NCBI GenBank assembly: GCA_964560875.1
Contig: CAZLMW010000005.1
Span: 38,515 to 102,514, forward strand
DNA from: CAZLMW01 sp964560875
GTDB taxonomy: Bacteria > Myxococcota_A > UBA9042
Length of the DNA: 64,000 nucleotides
Direction: 5' to 3'
Shown: in pieces, positions 33,570 to 43,443 of the stretch
How the letters are laid out: each line of letters begins with the position of its first letter
Position numbering within the stretch: the stretch's first letter is position 1
Made by a program: the position numbers and the translations under genes
Notes under the pieces: generated by a model
What the model was told of the DNA's origin: nothing
Seen by the model: the letters and a program-made list of their open reading frames with translations, nothing else
The model's database searches: none

Positions 33570-36500
33570 ATGCGATTTGCCGTCCAACCCATCGCTCTGT
33601 TTGTCGCCGTCTCGATGGTGGCGTGCGGATCTGACGAACCGACCGACGGCAACAGCACCACGGCAGAAGTCACCGGCTCGGACGCGACGAGCGCCGATGT
33701 CGTGTGCAATTGCCCCGCCGACGACGCGTGTTCGACCCAGCGATGCCTGCCGACCGGCAAGTGCGAGAAGGTCCCCCGGCCCGACGGAACGCCCTGCAGC
33801 GATGGTGATGTCTGTTCGGTGGGCGACCTGTGCAGCGAGGGCAAGTGCAGCGCAGGGAAGCATTCGATGTGCGCCTGCAAAGAGAGCGACGACTGCGCCG
33901 ACGACGGCAACCTCTGTAACGGCTCGCTGTTTTGCGACAAGAAGGTGCTGCCGTGGGTCTGTCGGACCAAACCCGGGACCGTGGTCGTCTGCGAAGGCGG
34001 CGGGGGCAGCGTCTCGGCGACCGGATGTGCGACCTCGGCCTGCGACGCGAAGACCGGCAAGTGCGTTTTCAAGCACCAAAACACGGGGCTCTCTTGCGAT
34101 GACGGCGATAAGTGCACCGTCGACGAGACGTGCACGGGCGGAAAGTGCGCCGGCAGCAACGTCTGCGTATGCAAGACCACATCCGATTGCGCCGCCCAGG
34201 ACGACGGCAACCCGTGCAACGGCGCCCTCTTCTGCGACACCAAGGCAGGCAAGTGCGTGGTCAACCCGGCGTCGGTTATCAAGTGCAGCAGTAACGACGA
34301 CACGGACTGCCTCGCGTCGACCTGCAGCAAGACCACCGGCATCTGTCAGCTGACTGCGCGACCGACATCGACCAAGTGTGACGACGACGACAAGTGCACG
34401 TCCGGGGACCACTGCAGTGGCGGACAGTGTGTGCCCGGCAACGTCACCTGCGCGTGCAAGACCAACAAGGATTGCCTCGCGTTCGACGACGGCGACAAGT
34501 GCAACGGCATCCCGATCTGCGACAAGACGTCCGGCACGTGCAAGCCCAACCCCGCGACCATTGTCAGCTGCGCTTCGGTCAACGACACGACCTGCCTTCA
34601 CAACGTTTGCTTGCCCGCTGAAGGCACCTGCACGATGAAGCCGCGCAAGGACGTCAAGGTCGCGTGCGAGACCAAGAAGGACGCCGCCGGCAAACCCTAC
34701 GAGGCGTGCGCGTGGCAGGTGAAAAAGCCCGGCGATCCGGCCGACAAGGGACCTTTCGCTTGCTCCGACGGCGATGTTTGCACGACCGGTGAAACGTGCG
34801 ATGGCGGCACCTGCAAGCCTTCCGCGACCACCTGCAAGTGCAAGTCCAACGCCGACTGTGCGGGCAACGATGACGGCAACCTCTGCAACGGCACGTTCTA
34901 TTGCGACAAGTCCCTCAAGGTCGCCGACTGCGTGTTCAACCCCGCGTCGAAGGTGTTTTGCAGCAAGAAGGACGACACGGCTTGCCTGAAATCGCGCTGC
35001 GACAAGAAGACCGGCGTCTGCGGGCTGCAAGCGGTGAACCTGGGCAAAGCTTGCAACGATGGCAAAGTCTGCACTGTCGCTACGGTGTGCCAGGGCGATG
35101 GCGCTTGTGCCGGCGGCAAAGCCAACCCGTGCGACGACAAGAAGCTGTGCACGGTCGACTCGTGTCATCCGACCAACGGCTGCGTGAACAAGCCGCGCGC
35201 GTGTTCAGACGGCAACGCGTGCACCGTCGACGCTTGCGACGCCAAGACCGGTCAGTGCACCAACAAGAGCAAGGCCGACAACACCGTTTGCGACGCGGAC
35301 GGCAGCGGCTGCACGGTCGGTGATGGCTGTCAGAAGGGCGCTTGCAAGGCGGGGGCCAAGGTTACCTGTGTCGACAAGACCGGTCCGTGCCAGGCGACGA
35401 TTTGCCAATCGACGGGCGCCACGAGTCACGAGTGCGTCGTGGCCAACCGCAAAGACGGCGCCTCCTGCCCTGACGATAAAGGCAGCTGTCTGATCGGCGC
35501 CAAGTGCAGCGCGGGCCAATGCAAACCGGGAACGGCACCGCGGCTTCGCCAGCACCTTGTCGATTTGGGCAAGGGCAAGAGCGTCTTTCACGACGTGGTC
35601 GCGCTCAGCAACGGCGGCGCGTTCGTGGTCGGTTCTGCCACGCTTAGCAAAGACACCAAGGTCACGGCGTCGAAGATGTTCTACACGCGCTTTGACAGGA
35701 TGCTCCAACGCGACAGGACACAAAGTGGCCCCGCAAGTGAAGCCTCGGTGCACACGGCTGCGCAGCGGGTGTTTGCGGACGCGGACGGGTCGATCTGGGT
35801 GCTCGGCACCAGCAAGACCGCCAAGGGGATCGTGCTGACGATGCGGCGCCTGGACCTTGAGCTCAAGACGCAGAACACCTGGCATATCGACCCGACGCCC
35901 GACGACGATCGGCTGACCGCCGCGACGCGCGGGCTTGGCGGCTTCTTCCTGGCGGGAGCGCGCATGGCCCAGACGGGCATCAAGGGCTACTCGCTCGTTC
36001 GTATCGGCGAGGACGGCAAGATCGTGTGGCACAAGAGCGTCAACGATGCGAATACGCAGCTGCACGCCATGGCGATGACCGTGGCGGGCAAGCTGTTTAC
36101 GGCGGGGGCCGGCTACGTCAAGGGCGAGCCGACCGAGGAGCTCTGGCGGTTGTGGACGCCGACCAACGGCGAGCTGTTCGACGACCTTGTCGATGCCAAC
36201 GGCGACGTCCGCGCCCCTGTCGCTGTGATCCCGACGTTCGGCGATGAGGTCGAAGTGCTGCAGCGGGTGCGCACGGTGGGCAAGACGCGCACGTTGTTCT
36301 CGTGGCTCGACGGCAAGCTCGCCTATGCCCGGCGCGTCCAAAGCACCACCGTGGGCAACGTTCCCCGCGCGATGATTCGCACCAAGTCGGGCGATTCGGT
36401 GCTTGTCGGTCACACCTCGACCACAGACGTCAACGCGGCCAAGAAGCGAGACGCGTGGATTCGCATCGCTGACCGCTACTCCAACACCGTCCAGGAGCAC

Positions 36501-38105
36501 GTTTTCGGCAGCAGCGATGATGAGCACCTCAACGCGGTAGCCGAGGCCAACGACGGGCTTCTGTTGCTGGCGGGTACACGCACGGTGAACGGACTGGCGC
36601 GTGGCTGGCTGCTTCGCACCGGGCCATGGGGCAACCGGACGTGTTTGACCGCTGGCTTGTGCTGGAAAACGCAACGCGCCTCCTGCAACGACGGCAAGAG
36701 CTGCACGCGAGACCGCTGCGATCCCAAATCGGGCTGCAAACCGTTGCCTCACAATGACGGATCGTACTGTTCGCCGCCGTTCAAGTGCGCTCTCAGCCCC
36801 AGCTGCGTGTCCGGCAAGTGCGAGCCGGGCGTCAACGGCAAGCTGCACGTCAACACGATCGACGATGGCACGGACGCTACCCTCATGCTCACCAAACGAG
36901 CTGATGGGACTCTGTCGGCATGGCGCTTCACCAAGACCAAGGAACTCCAGCTGTGGGACGTGTCCAAGCTCGGCATGACCACCGCGCCCTACGAGGCGAA
37001 GCTGTGCACGAAGCTGCAGTCGGCCAGCGCGGCGACGATGCTCACCACCGGCGACGCGCTCATCGCGGGACTCCAGGTGGTGTCGGGCGCCAAACGTGCC
37101 GCGTTCTGTTACGCCGACCTGGACAGCGACACCGACGACTGGAAGACGGCGTGGACGCGCTTTGTGGGCCCGCCATCGGATTGCCCCAAGTGCGTGATGA
37201 AGGCCGTGGGCGTCGCCGAAACGGTCGACAATTCCGTGTACACGCTCGCCGGCTACTCCGGGGCAAAAAGCCGCGCTGTCGTCACGCGCCTGACCCCCGC
37301 GGGCGTCAAGAAATGGACCCAGACGCTGCAGGACGGCGCAAACAAGCTGACCGTCAACGCCATCATCGCCAACCAGGACGGCGCGCCGGTAATCGGTGGG
37401 CAAACGGTGACCAAGAGCGCCGGGCTGGCGTGGTTGGCGCGGCTCAACGTGCTGGGCAACAAGGTCTGGGCGAAGACCTATCAAAACACCGTCAAGATCA
37501 GCCGGGCGACCATCGACGTTGTCATCGAGGGCAAATACCGCGGTTATATCGCGGCGGGCATCGCGTCGCCCAACTCGCTGGTGCACATGACACGCGTGAT
37601 GGCGGTCGACGGCAACGGCAACCAGCTCTGGCGCTGGACGCCGGGCAAAGTGGATATGTCTCGGCCTCGCGCGCTTCTGCTGGGACCGGACGCTGCCGTC
37701 ACCGTCGCCGGCGACGTGCAGATCGCCGGGAAATGGCGGATGCAAGTGCGGGCCATCGCGGGCACGAAGCTCGTTGTCGATCGGGTCAACATGACGGCCG
37801 AGGCGCAATTGGCTCCCGCCGTCGCGATGCGGTTGGCCGATGGCGGCGCGTTTTTCGGCGCGCGCGTCCGCGATGAAGACGGCGATTGGTCCCCGGGATT
37901 CGCCCGCAGCGGACCGTGGGGGTTCAGCACCTGCGCGGGCGCCCAGTCGTGCCACCCGATCGTCGCCGCCAAGTGCGATGACAAGAATCCGTGCACCGTG
38001 GACTATTGCGAGCCTGGGGCCGGCTGCAAACACGCCGCCATCAACGGCGTTCAGTGCGGTACCGAACGATTCTGCAACGCCGGCAAGTGCCTGAAGAAGC
38101 CCTGA
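33570..38105 (+). CDS. Giant Cys-rich lipoprotein with two beta-propeller modules
   Basis: 1511 residues from MRFAVQPIALFVAVSMVAC (lipobox). Residues about 20-650 are Cys-rich repeats of C-D-D-G-x-x-C-T and CKxxxDC-x-x-x-DDGN-x-CNG type, related to those of the 14649 gene. The first propeller lies at about 655-1020 (strands like GGAFVVGSATLSKDTKVTAS and GGFFLAGARMAQTGIKGYSL). A short Cys block (CLTAGLCW to CKPLPHNDG) and a second propeller (about 1085-1445) follow. Each propeller ends RTGPWGNRTC or RSGPWGFSTC, and a terminal Cys block closes the protein. The fragment at 13785 carries the same closing module. The protein is probably surface-exposed; ligand unknown. It is divergent from the propeller lipoprotein at 33399, about 170 bp away. 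Confidence 0.85.
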   Translation: MRFAVQPIALFVAVSMVACGSDEPTDGNSTTAEVTGSDATSADVVCNCPADDACSTQRCLPTGKCEKVPRPDGTPCSDGDVCSVGDLCSEGKCSAGKHSMCACKESDDCADDGNLCNGSLFCDKKVLPWVCRTKPGTVVVCEGGGGSVSATGCATSACDAKTGKCVFKHQNTGLSCDDGDKCTVDETCTGGKCAGSNVCVCKTTSDCAAQDDGNPCNGALFCDTKAGKCVVNPASVIKCSSNDDTDCLASTCSKTTGICQLTARPTSTKCDDDDKCTSGDHCSGGQCVPGNVTCACKTNKDCLAFDDGDKCNGIPICDKTSGTCKPNPATIVSCASVNDTTCLHNVCLPAEGTCTMKPRKDVKVACETKKDAAGKPYEACAWQVKKPGDPADKGPFACSDGDVCTTGETCDGGTCKPSATTCKCKSNADCAGNDDGNLCNGTFYCDKSLKVADCVFNPASKVFCSKKDDTACLKSRCDKKTGVCGLQAVNLGKACNDGKVCTVATVCQGDGACAGGKANPCDDKKLCTVDSCHPTNGCVNKPRACSDGNACTVDACDAKTGQCTNKSKADNTVCDADGSGCTVGDGCQKGACKAGAKVTCVDKTGPCQATICQSTGATSHECVVANRKDGASCPDDKGSCLIGAKCSAGQCKPGTAPRLRQHLVDLGKGKSVFHDVVALSNGGAFVVGSATLSKDTKVTASKMFYTRFDRMLQRDRTQSGPASEASVHTAAQRVFADADGSIWVLGTSKTAKGIVLTMRRLDLELKTQNTWHIDPTPDDDRLTAATRGLGGFFLAGARMAQTGIKGYSLVRIGEDGKIVWHKSVNDANTQLHAMAMTVAGKLFTAGAGYVKGEPTEELWRLWTPTNGELFDDLVDANGDVRAPVAVIPTFGDEVEVLQRVRTVGKTRTLFSWLDGKLAYARRVQSTTVGNVPRAMIRTKSGDSVLVGHTSTTDVNAAKKRDAWIRIADRYSNTVQEHVFGSSDDEHLNAVAEANDGLLLLAGTRTVNGLARGWLLRTGPWGNRTCLTAGLCWKTQRASCNDGKSCTRDRCDPKSGCKPLPHNDGSYCSPPFKCALSPSCVSGKCEPGVNGKLHVNTIDDGTDATLMLTKRADGTLSAWRFTKTKELQLWDVSKLGMTTAPYEAKLCTKLQSASAATMLTTGDALIAGLQVVSGAKRAAFCYADLDSDTDDWKTAWTRFVGPPSDCPKCVMKAVGVAETVDNSVYTLAGYSGAKSRAVVTRLTPAGVKKWTQTLQDGANKLTVNAIIANQDGAPVIGGQTVTKSAGLAWLARLNVLGNKVWAKTYQNTVKISRATIDVVIEGKYRGYIAAGIASPNSLVHMTRVMAVDGNGNQLWRWTPGKVDMSRPRALLLGPDAAVTVAGDVQIAGKWRMQVRAIAGTKLVVDRVNMTAEAQLAPAVAMRLADGGAFFGARVRDEDGDWSPGFARSGPWGFSTCAGAQSCHPIVAAKCDDKNPCTVDYCEPGAGCKHAAINGVQCGTERFCNAGKCLKKP

Positions 38106-38129
38106 ATCTCCGGGTCGGAAGCCGTCGCC

Positions 38130-39173
38130 ATGCACGTTGCACCCTTGCCGCCACCACCCTTTCGCCGCGCGCTCGTCACGGGCGCCGCCGGCTTCATCGG
38201 CACGACACTGTGCAATCACCTCCTCGGTGAGGGCGTCGAGGTCGTCGGGCTCGATCGACTCAGCCGCGGGCGGCCTGTTTGCCTGCCGTTCTCGGTGCCC
38301 ATCATCCGCGGCGATATCCGTGACAGCTCCGCCCTGACCGAAGCCCTGCAGCGGCTCGGACACGTGCCGGAGGTCTGTTTTCACCTGGCCGGCGCCGCGC
38401 GAATCGCCGACTCGCTGCGCCACCCCAACCGCTTCACCGACATCAACGCGGTCGGCACCCAGGTCGTCATCGACGAGTGCGCCAAGGCCGGCGTCGAGTG
38501 TGTGGTGTTGGCGTCGACCGCCGCCGTGCTCCAGCCGCCCTCCGACCCGCAGGAGCTGCTGGACGAAGATGCGCCGATCGGGCCCGTTTCACCCTACGGC
38601 GCGTCCAAACTCGCCGCCGAGAGGACCCTCGAAGTGGCCGCCGAAACCGGTCGCATCACCGGCGTTGTCGCGCGCCTTTTCAACCCCGCCGGCGCTGGTC
38701 ACGGATGCGCGGAAAACCACGTGCCTGAGACCCACCTGCTTCCGCTCTGCTTGCTCGCCGCCATGGGCCATCGCGGTGCGCTCAAGGTGTTCGGCGACGA
38801 CCACCCGACGCCCGACGGGACCTGTATGCGCGATTACATCCACGTGCTCGACGCCTGCGAAGCGCTCTTTCGCGCCGCGGTCCATCGTCTCGGCCGACAT
38901 CGTGGCGGCGACGTGGGGTGCGATCTGTTTCACATCGCATCGGGCCGCGGTCACAGCGTGCGCGAGGTCATCACCGCCGTTGAAGCCGCGCTCAGCCGCC
39001 CCGTTCCCCACGAGCTCGCCCCGCGGCGGCCCGGCGACATGCCATCTGTGATCGGCTGCCCTGCGAAGATGGAGGTCGTGCTCAAGGTCCGCCCGTCCAC
39101 CGACCTGACCTCGATGGCCCACGACGCGGCGCGCGCGATGGGATTGCTGCCTGCGACTCACGCCGCGCGCTGA
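38130..39173 (+). CDS. galE: NAD-dependent sugar epimerase, GalE-like
   Basis: 347 residues of the extended short-chain dehydrogenase family. Visible motifs: NAD-binding TGAAGFIG (17-24), the Thr/Ser of LAST (about 127-130), catalytic YGASK (Tyr156, Lys160), and the GalE signature GDDHPTPDGTCMRDYIHVLD. GalE interconverts UDP-glucose and UDP-galactose, supplying sugars for lipopolysaccharide and exopolysaccharide. Length and motifs fit GalE well, but UDP-glucuronate or other epimerases share the fold, so the substrate is probable rather than proven. A GGAAG box precedes the ATG, 24 bp after the giant lipoprotein gene. It ends 4 bp from a convergent gene. Confidence 0.82.
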   Translation: MHVAPLPPPPFRRALVTGAAGFIGTTLCNHLLGEGVEVVGLDRLSRGRPVCLPFSVPIIRGDIRDSSALTEALQRLGHVPEVCFHLAGAARIADSLRHPNRFTDINAVGTQVVIDECAKAGVECVVLASTAAVLQPPSDPQELLDEDAPIGPVSPYGASKLAAERTLEVAAETGRITGVVARLFNPAGAGHGCAENHVPETHLLPLCLLAAMGHRGALKVFGDDHPTPDGTCMRDYIHVLDACEALFRAAVHRLGRHRGGDVGCDLFHIASGRGHSVREVITAVEAALSRPVPHELAPRRPGDMPSVIGCPAKMEVVLKVRPSTDLTSMAHDAARAMGLLPATHAAR

Positions 39174-39177
39174 CTTC

Positions 39178-39900
39178 TTACACGTGAACACCTTCGATCA
39201 CGTGGAAGTGAGCGGGTGTTCGTTGCCAGGTCCAGAGCCGTCGCGGTCGGTTCGGTGCGAGGCCGCCGGTCAGGTGGTCGCCGTAGTCGAACTCAACGCC
39301 GGACTGGTAGTTGGGATACACCCGCATCAAGAGCGCTTCGGTGGCGACGGCTGACGGCAACTCGAACTCGGCAATCGCGGGTGGCCACGGACCGGATACG
39401 CGGTCGTGGTAGGACGCCCATGATGTCCCGGCGAGCGCCTCGGGGATGGCGTCGATGTAGTCGAAGAAGCCTTCGGTCTGGGCCTCTTCATGCAGGATCG
39501 GCAGCTGACCGAGGACATTGCAGAACAGCACAGCATAGTCGGGGTAGCGCGCTCGAAGCTCGGTGAGCCCGGCGACCGTCATCGCTCCGTTGCGAGGGCC
39601 GAGGTAGTCGCTGTCGTCCCAGGTGATCGAAACCTCGGGGAACCGCCGTTGGAAGACCGTGCGTGCCATCGGGTCGGGTTCGGCGCCGACGACCTCGGTG
39701 AATTCGCCCAGCAACGACATCGGCAAGCTGTACCCGCCGCTTGGACCGAGCACGAAGAGCTTGCGCTGCGTGGGCTGCCAGGTGGCGAGAAACTGCGCGG
39801 TCGCGGCGACATGATCCGCCCACAACCGACGGTGCCGGAGCGCAGCGAGGTGATACACCACCCCGCCGGCGCGCGTGATGGCGTCGGTCCACCTGGGCAT
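39178..39900 (-). CDS. Hypothetical protein, possible Rossmann/methyltransferase-like fold
   Basis: 240 residues without a signal peptide. RKLFVLGPSGGYSLPMSLLG followed by VVGAEPDPMARTVFQRRFPE resembles motif I and the acidic ribose-binding residue of SAM-dependent methyltransferases, and LFCNVLGQLPILH could be motif IV. I could not confirm a known family. It lies 28 bp downstream of the M20 peptidase gene on the same strand, as the likely third gene of the YgeW/YgeY-type operon. Confidence 0.6.
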   Translation of the reverse strand: MPRWTDAITRAGGVVYHLAALRHRRLWADHVAATAQFLATWQPTQRKLFVLGPSGGYSLPMSLLGEFTEVVGAEPDPMARTVFQRRFPEVSITWDDSDYLGPRNGAMTVAGLTELRARYPDYAVLFCNVLGQLPILHEEAQTEGFFDYIDAIPEALAGTSWASYHDRVSGPWPPAIAEFELPSAVATEALLMRVYPNYQSGVEFDYGDHLTGGLAPNRPRRLWTWQRTPAHFHVIEGVHV

Positions 39901-39928
39901 CGATGACTGCCGGTTCGAGCCTGGACGG

Positions 39929-41446
39929 CTACGAGGCTGCGAAGACGCTCGGGAAGCGGGCGAGGAACGCGATGGCGTGCTGGAGCTCGCGCAGGTCGAC
40001 GCATTCGCCGATCTTGTGCGTGTTCTGCTCGATGCCGGGTCCGCAACCGAACATGGCCGGGTGCTTGAAGTCGCCGGCGTGGACCCAGTTCTTGGTCGCG
40101 CCTTCGTCGATGCCCGAGCCCTCGACCGGGACCGGGAAGCCGACGCCGTCGGTCGAGAAGATCCAGCGGTCGATGCGCGGCGAGTCGCGGAGTTGACCTT
40201 TGCTGCCGCCGGCCGGGATCTGCGGGGCGACGACGCTGTTGTAGGTCGCGGCGGCCGCCTGGATGGCGGGGTGGTCTTCGGGCGTCTCCCAACCCATGTA
40301 GATCTGGTCGTTGCCGGGCACGTAACCCTTCCAGGTCGGCTCGGTGTACTTGGGCACCTCGACCTCGACGCTCAGGCCGGCTTCGCGCGCGGCGGCCACG
40401 GCGGGCAGCTCGGCGACGGCTTCGACGGCGGACGCGGGCGTCTCACCGACGGTCAGGCGACGGTCAAAGCGGAAGATGAAGCGGTCGGGGACGGCGCAAT
40501 CGCTGGGTGTCTCGAGCTTGGCCCACGACGCGGTGCGGGTGCCGGCGCCGAGGAACGCGTGATCCTTGAAGCCTTCGCCGCGGTGGTAGCGGTCGGCGGC
40601 TTCGACGAGGATGGCCGCGCCGTATTCGAGCGGGTTGAGGCCCTCCCACGGCATCGAGCCATGGCATGAGCGGCCGGTGACCGTGACCTGGATCTGCATT
40701 CGCCCGCGCTGTCCGCGGTAGATGCCCAGCGCGCCTTTGGCCGCATCGCCGGTGCCTTCGGTGAGGATCACGACGTCGGGAACGAGCTCTGCGGGAGCGG
40801 TCGGCAGCACCTTGCCCATCAGGTACATCGGGCCGCAGCCGTCGTTGTCCTCTTCGGCGACGGTGGCGTATGCGCGAACCACGGCGCCGCGCAGGCTGCC
40901 GAGCTCGATGGTCTCCATCAGGATCTTGGACGACACGATCTCGGCGACCACGCCACCGAGCTGATCAGCGGCGCCGCGGCCAAAGAGCAGGTTGTCGAAT
41001 TCCGCGTCGGGGGGCAGGTGGCCAAGCTCGCGACGCAGGAATTCGCGGTCGACTTTGCTGGCGTCGGTCAGGCCGTCGTAGGCGTCGATGCCGCCGCCGA
41101 TCTTGTCGGTCCACTGGCCGCGCAGGGCCTTGACGGTGTCGGTGTGGCCGTCGAGGTAGATGATCTTCTTGTCGGCCATGGGGATGCCGTCGTTTTCATC
41201 CCAGACGTGCCAAACCAGGTTGCCGAACTCGTCGAACCCAACGTCGTCAGCGCTGCGTACGCCGCCGATCTCGATGATCTTGTTGCGCATGTACTCGAGG
41301 CGCGGGCCCTCGTGGTTGCTCAGGCCGCAGGACGGGTCGGTGTCGACGTGGTCGGCCGGGATGCGGATCGCTTCGGCGAGGATTTCGGCGGCGAGAGGGC
41401 GGTATTTTTCAGCCAGTTCGGCGATTCGGGCGTCGAGGTTGCTCAT
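39929..41446 (-). CDS. ygeY: M20-family metallohydrolase, YgeY-like
   Basis: 505 residues from ATG 41446 with a GGGAG box. M20 zinc motifs are clear: YLDGHTDTV (His/Asp ligands), GRGAADQLGG (bridging Asp) and VAEEDNDG (catalytic Glu pair). The order GHTDTV, GRGAADQ and CHGSMPWEG fits the YgeY subgroup of M20 amidohydrolases, described as linked to selenium-dependent hydrolytic pathways in enterics. It is about 100 residues longer than the E. coli protein, with an insertion around residues 120-160. Adjacency to the YgeW-like gene, 63 bp upstream, supports the identification. The substrate is unresolved; N-carbamoyl or N-acyl amino acids are likely types. Confidence 0.8.
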   Translation of the reverse strand: MSNLDARIAELAEKYRPLAAEILAEAIRIPADHVDTDPSCGLSNHEGPRLEYMRNKIIEIGGVRSADDVGFDEFGNLVWHVWDENDGIPMADKKIIYLDGHTDTVKALRGQWTDKIGGGIDAYDGLTDASKVDREFLRRELGHLPPDAEFDNLLFGRGAADQLGGVVAEIVSSKILMETIELGSLRGAVVRAYATVAEEDNDGCGPMYLMGKVLPTAPAELVPDVVILTEGTGDAAKGALGIYRGQRGRMQIQVTVTGRSCHGSMPWEGLNPLEYGAAILVEAADRYHRGEGFKDHAFLGAGTRTASWAKLETPSDCAVPDRFIFRFDRRLTVGETPASAVEAVAELPAVAAAREAGLSVEVEVPKYTEPTWKGYVPGNDQIYMGWETPEDHPAIQAAAATYNSVVAPQIPAGGSKGQLRDSPRIDRWIFSTDGVGFPVPVEGSGIDEGATKNWVHAGDFKHPAMFGCGPGIEQNTHKIGECVDLRELQHAIAFLARFPSVFAAS

Positions 41447-41509
41447 GAGGCTCCCTTTGGGTCAGTGGTTTTCGAGTTCGGGTTCGGGTGCGCGGCAGGC
41501 GCGTGAGGA

Positions 41510-42637
41510 TCAACCGGCGTTTTCGAGCTTGCCGGCGAGGCCGTCGACCTTGTTGACCGCGAGCAGCGCCATGATCACGTAGACCTTCCAGTTGGCTTCA
41601 CGCGCCACGTTCACGGTGTGCTTGGCCATCACGCCGGGGGTGACCTCGTCGCCGATGTCGGCCGGCAGGCAGTGCATGTAGAGGGCGTCGCCACCCCTGG
41701 TCAGCGCCATGCGCCGCTCGTCGCAGATCCAATCGGTGAAGTCGGCGTTGCGGGTCAGGCAGCGGTGTTCGATGGACGCGAGCTCGGCTTTGTCGCCGGC
41801 CTTGTTGGCCGCCACCTTCTCGAGCATCAGGTCGTAGGGCCCCCAGCTCTTCGGGTAGACGATGTCGGCATCGACGAACGCCGCGTCCATGTTGTCGACG
41901 ATCTCAAACGTGCCGCCAGTCGCGGCGCTGTGGGCGATGGCGCTGTCGATGCACGTCTGCATCAACCGGTAGCCGGGCGGATGCGCGAGGGTCACATTGG
42001 CGCCAAAGCGCGTCATCAGCGTGATCAGGCCCTGCGGCACGGACAGCGGCTTGGCGTAGCTCGGCGAGTAGGCCCAGGAGACGCCGATCTTCTTGCCCTT
42101 GATGCCCTCGGGGAAGTACTCGGACAGCCACAGCAGGTCGGCCATTGTCTGCGTCGGGTGGTCGACGTCGCACTGCAGGTTGACGACCGGAACACCGCGC
42201 GAGTCGTTGGTGCCCGCGAGGTACTCGTCGATGCCGCGCTTGATGTCGTGCATGAACGGGTTGCCTTCGCCGAGGATCAGGTCGTGCCGAATACCCATCG
42301 CGTGGGCGTTCATGCCGAGCATCGCGCCGGTTTCGGCGGCTGTTTCTCCGTGCGCGACCTGCGTCGAGCTGCCGTCCACGATGACCGGGGACATGCCAAG
42401 GCGAGCGGCGGCGCCGGCCCAGGCGGACTTGGTGCGCGTGCTGTTGTCGAAGAACACGGCGTAGGCGAGCTCTTGCGGGCAGAACGGCACCTTCACACCC
42501 GATTTATCCAGCGCGGCGAACTTGCGGGCGACGGACAGCAGCGCATTGAGGTCACCGTCGTTCCAGTCGCGGGTCTGCAGCAGTGAGCGGCCGCGGAGCG
42601 CGGAAAGCGTCGCGTCATCGGGCAAGCGGTCAAACAT
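41510..42637 (-). CDS. ygeW: Knotted carbamoyltransferase, YgeW-like
   Basis: 375 residues from ATG 42637, preceded by AGGAG. It has the carbamoyl-phosphate motif STRT (66-69), HPTQ (160-163) and HCLP (322-325) of aspartate/ornithine carbamoyltransferases. The long C-terminal region (NADFTDWICDERRM to MHCLPADIGDEVTPGVM) and the YgeY-like neighbour point to the YgeW branch of the knotted transcarbamylases, whose natural amine substrate is not firmly known. It acts in the cytoplasm, and with the M20 hydrolase could form or degrade a carbamoylated amino compound. The other enteric genes of this set (ygeX, hyuA, ygfK) are absent here. Confidence 0.85.
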   Translation of the reverse strand: MFDRLPDDATLSALRGRSLLQTRDWNDGDLNALLSVARKFAALDKSGVKVPFCPQELAYAVFFDNSTRTKSAWAGAAARLGMSPVIVDGSSTQVAHGETAAETGAMLGMNAHAMGIRHDLILGEGNPFMHDIKRGIDEYLAGTNDSRGVPVVNLQCDVDHPTQTMADLLWLSEYFPEGIKGKKIGVSWAYSPSYAKPLSVPQGLITLMTRFGANVTLAHPPGYRLMQTCIDSAIAHSAATGGTFEIVDNMDAAFVDADIVYPKSWGPYDLMLEKVAANKAGDKAELASIEHRCLTRNADFTDWICDERRMALTRGGDALYMHCLPADIGDEVTPGVMAKHTVNVAREANWKVYVIMALLAVNKVDGLAGKLENAG

Positions 42638-42879
42638 GATGGCTCCTGGGACAAGTGCGCGGGACAGTAGGCGCTCGCTCGATCGGCAGCGCGGGAAGCG
42701 CACCTGCTTGCCGGTTTTTGGGCGCGCAGTCAATTCCCGCGCCGTTGAGCCGGATCGCTCGGCCGCACAGCCGTGCGTCGGGGCGGTGTTCTGAACCGAT
42801 TCGATGGTGGCGGTCGCTGGACGGAGCGCCTATCGTTGGGCCAGGCAGCGCCCTCGGGGTCGCAGCCGCGGAGGTACCC

Positions 42880-43440
42880 ATGGCGCGTGTGCTTGCATTC
42901 CTGGTGGTTGTTGCCGCCGCAGTCGTCGTCGTGTCCTGCGATTCGGGCGAAGAGGCGGCCGTGCAAGATGCGTCGGTCAACGACGTCAAGGTCGACGTGC
43001 AGGGCGTTGCGGCCCCCGCGCCTGGCGTTCGCGAGGCCGATCAGCCGAATGTCGCGCAGCCAGCTCCCGCCGCAACCCCTCGCCCTGCGCAGCCAGCCCC
43101 GGCTCCGGTCGAAAACCCCATGTCCGGCCCAAACCCGGTCGCCGATTCGCCTTTCATCGCCGGCCCGAGCATCCGCCAACCGTCCGCCGCCGACCCCGTC
43201 GCTCACAAACGCAACTTCCACATCGCCTGGCTGCGGGTGTCCATGCCGACTGGCGGCCCGGGCACGAAAGGCACGGTCAGCGCTGTCTTTGCCCCCAAGG
43301 CCGGCGGCGCCAACTACTGGAAGGTCGTCGATAGCGAGGTGCTTTGCCCGACCGGCGAGCCATCTGTACGCGGCACCAATCTCAAGGACATCGACTGCGG
43401 CAACCCGACGGCCGTCGTCGAACCCGAACCGGCGCCCTGA
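42880..43440 (+). CDS. Ala/Pro-rich lipoprotein
   Basis: 186 residues from ATG 42880, with a perfect GGAGG box 7 bases upstream; the open frame further upstream is spurious. The signal peptide LAFLVVVAAAVVVVSC ends in a lipobox. Residues about 40-95 are an Ala/Pro/Gln linker. The C-terminal 90 residues (NFHIAWLRVSMPTGGPGTKG, then VVDSEVLCPTGEP, with a second Cys in IDCGNPT) may form a small disulfide-bonded domain. No family is recognised. The OPT transporter starts 4 bp after its stop, so they form an operon. Confidence 0.75.
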   Translation: MARVLAFLVVVAAAVVVVSCDSGEEAAVQDASVNDVKVDVQGVAAPAPGVREADQPNVAQPAPAATPRPAQPAPAPVENPMSGPNPVADSPFIAGPSIRQPSAADPVAHKRNFHIAWLRVSMPTGGPGTKGTVSAVFAPKAGGANYWKVVDSEVLCPTGEPSVRGTNLKDIDCGNPTAVVEPEPAP

Positions 43441-43443
43441 TCG

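Noticed and set aside
35205..38423. 1072-codon minus-strand ORF
   Set aside because: Antisense to the Cys-rich lipoprotein; His/Arg-rich with no domain.
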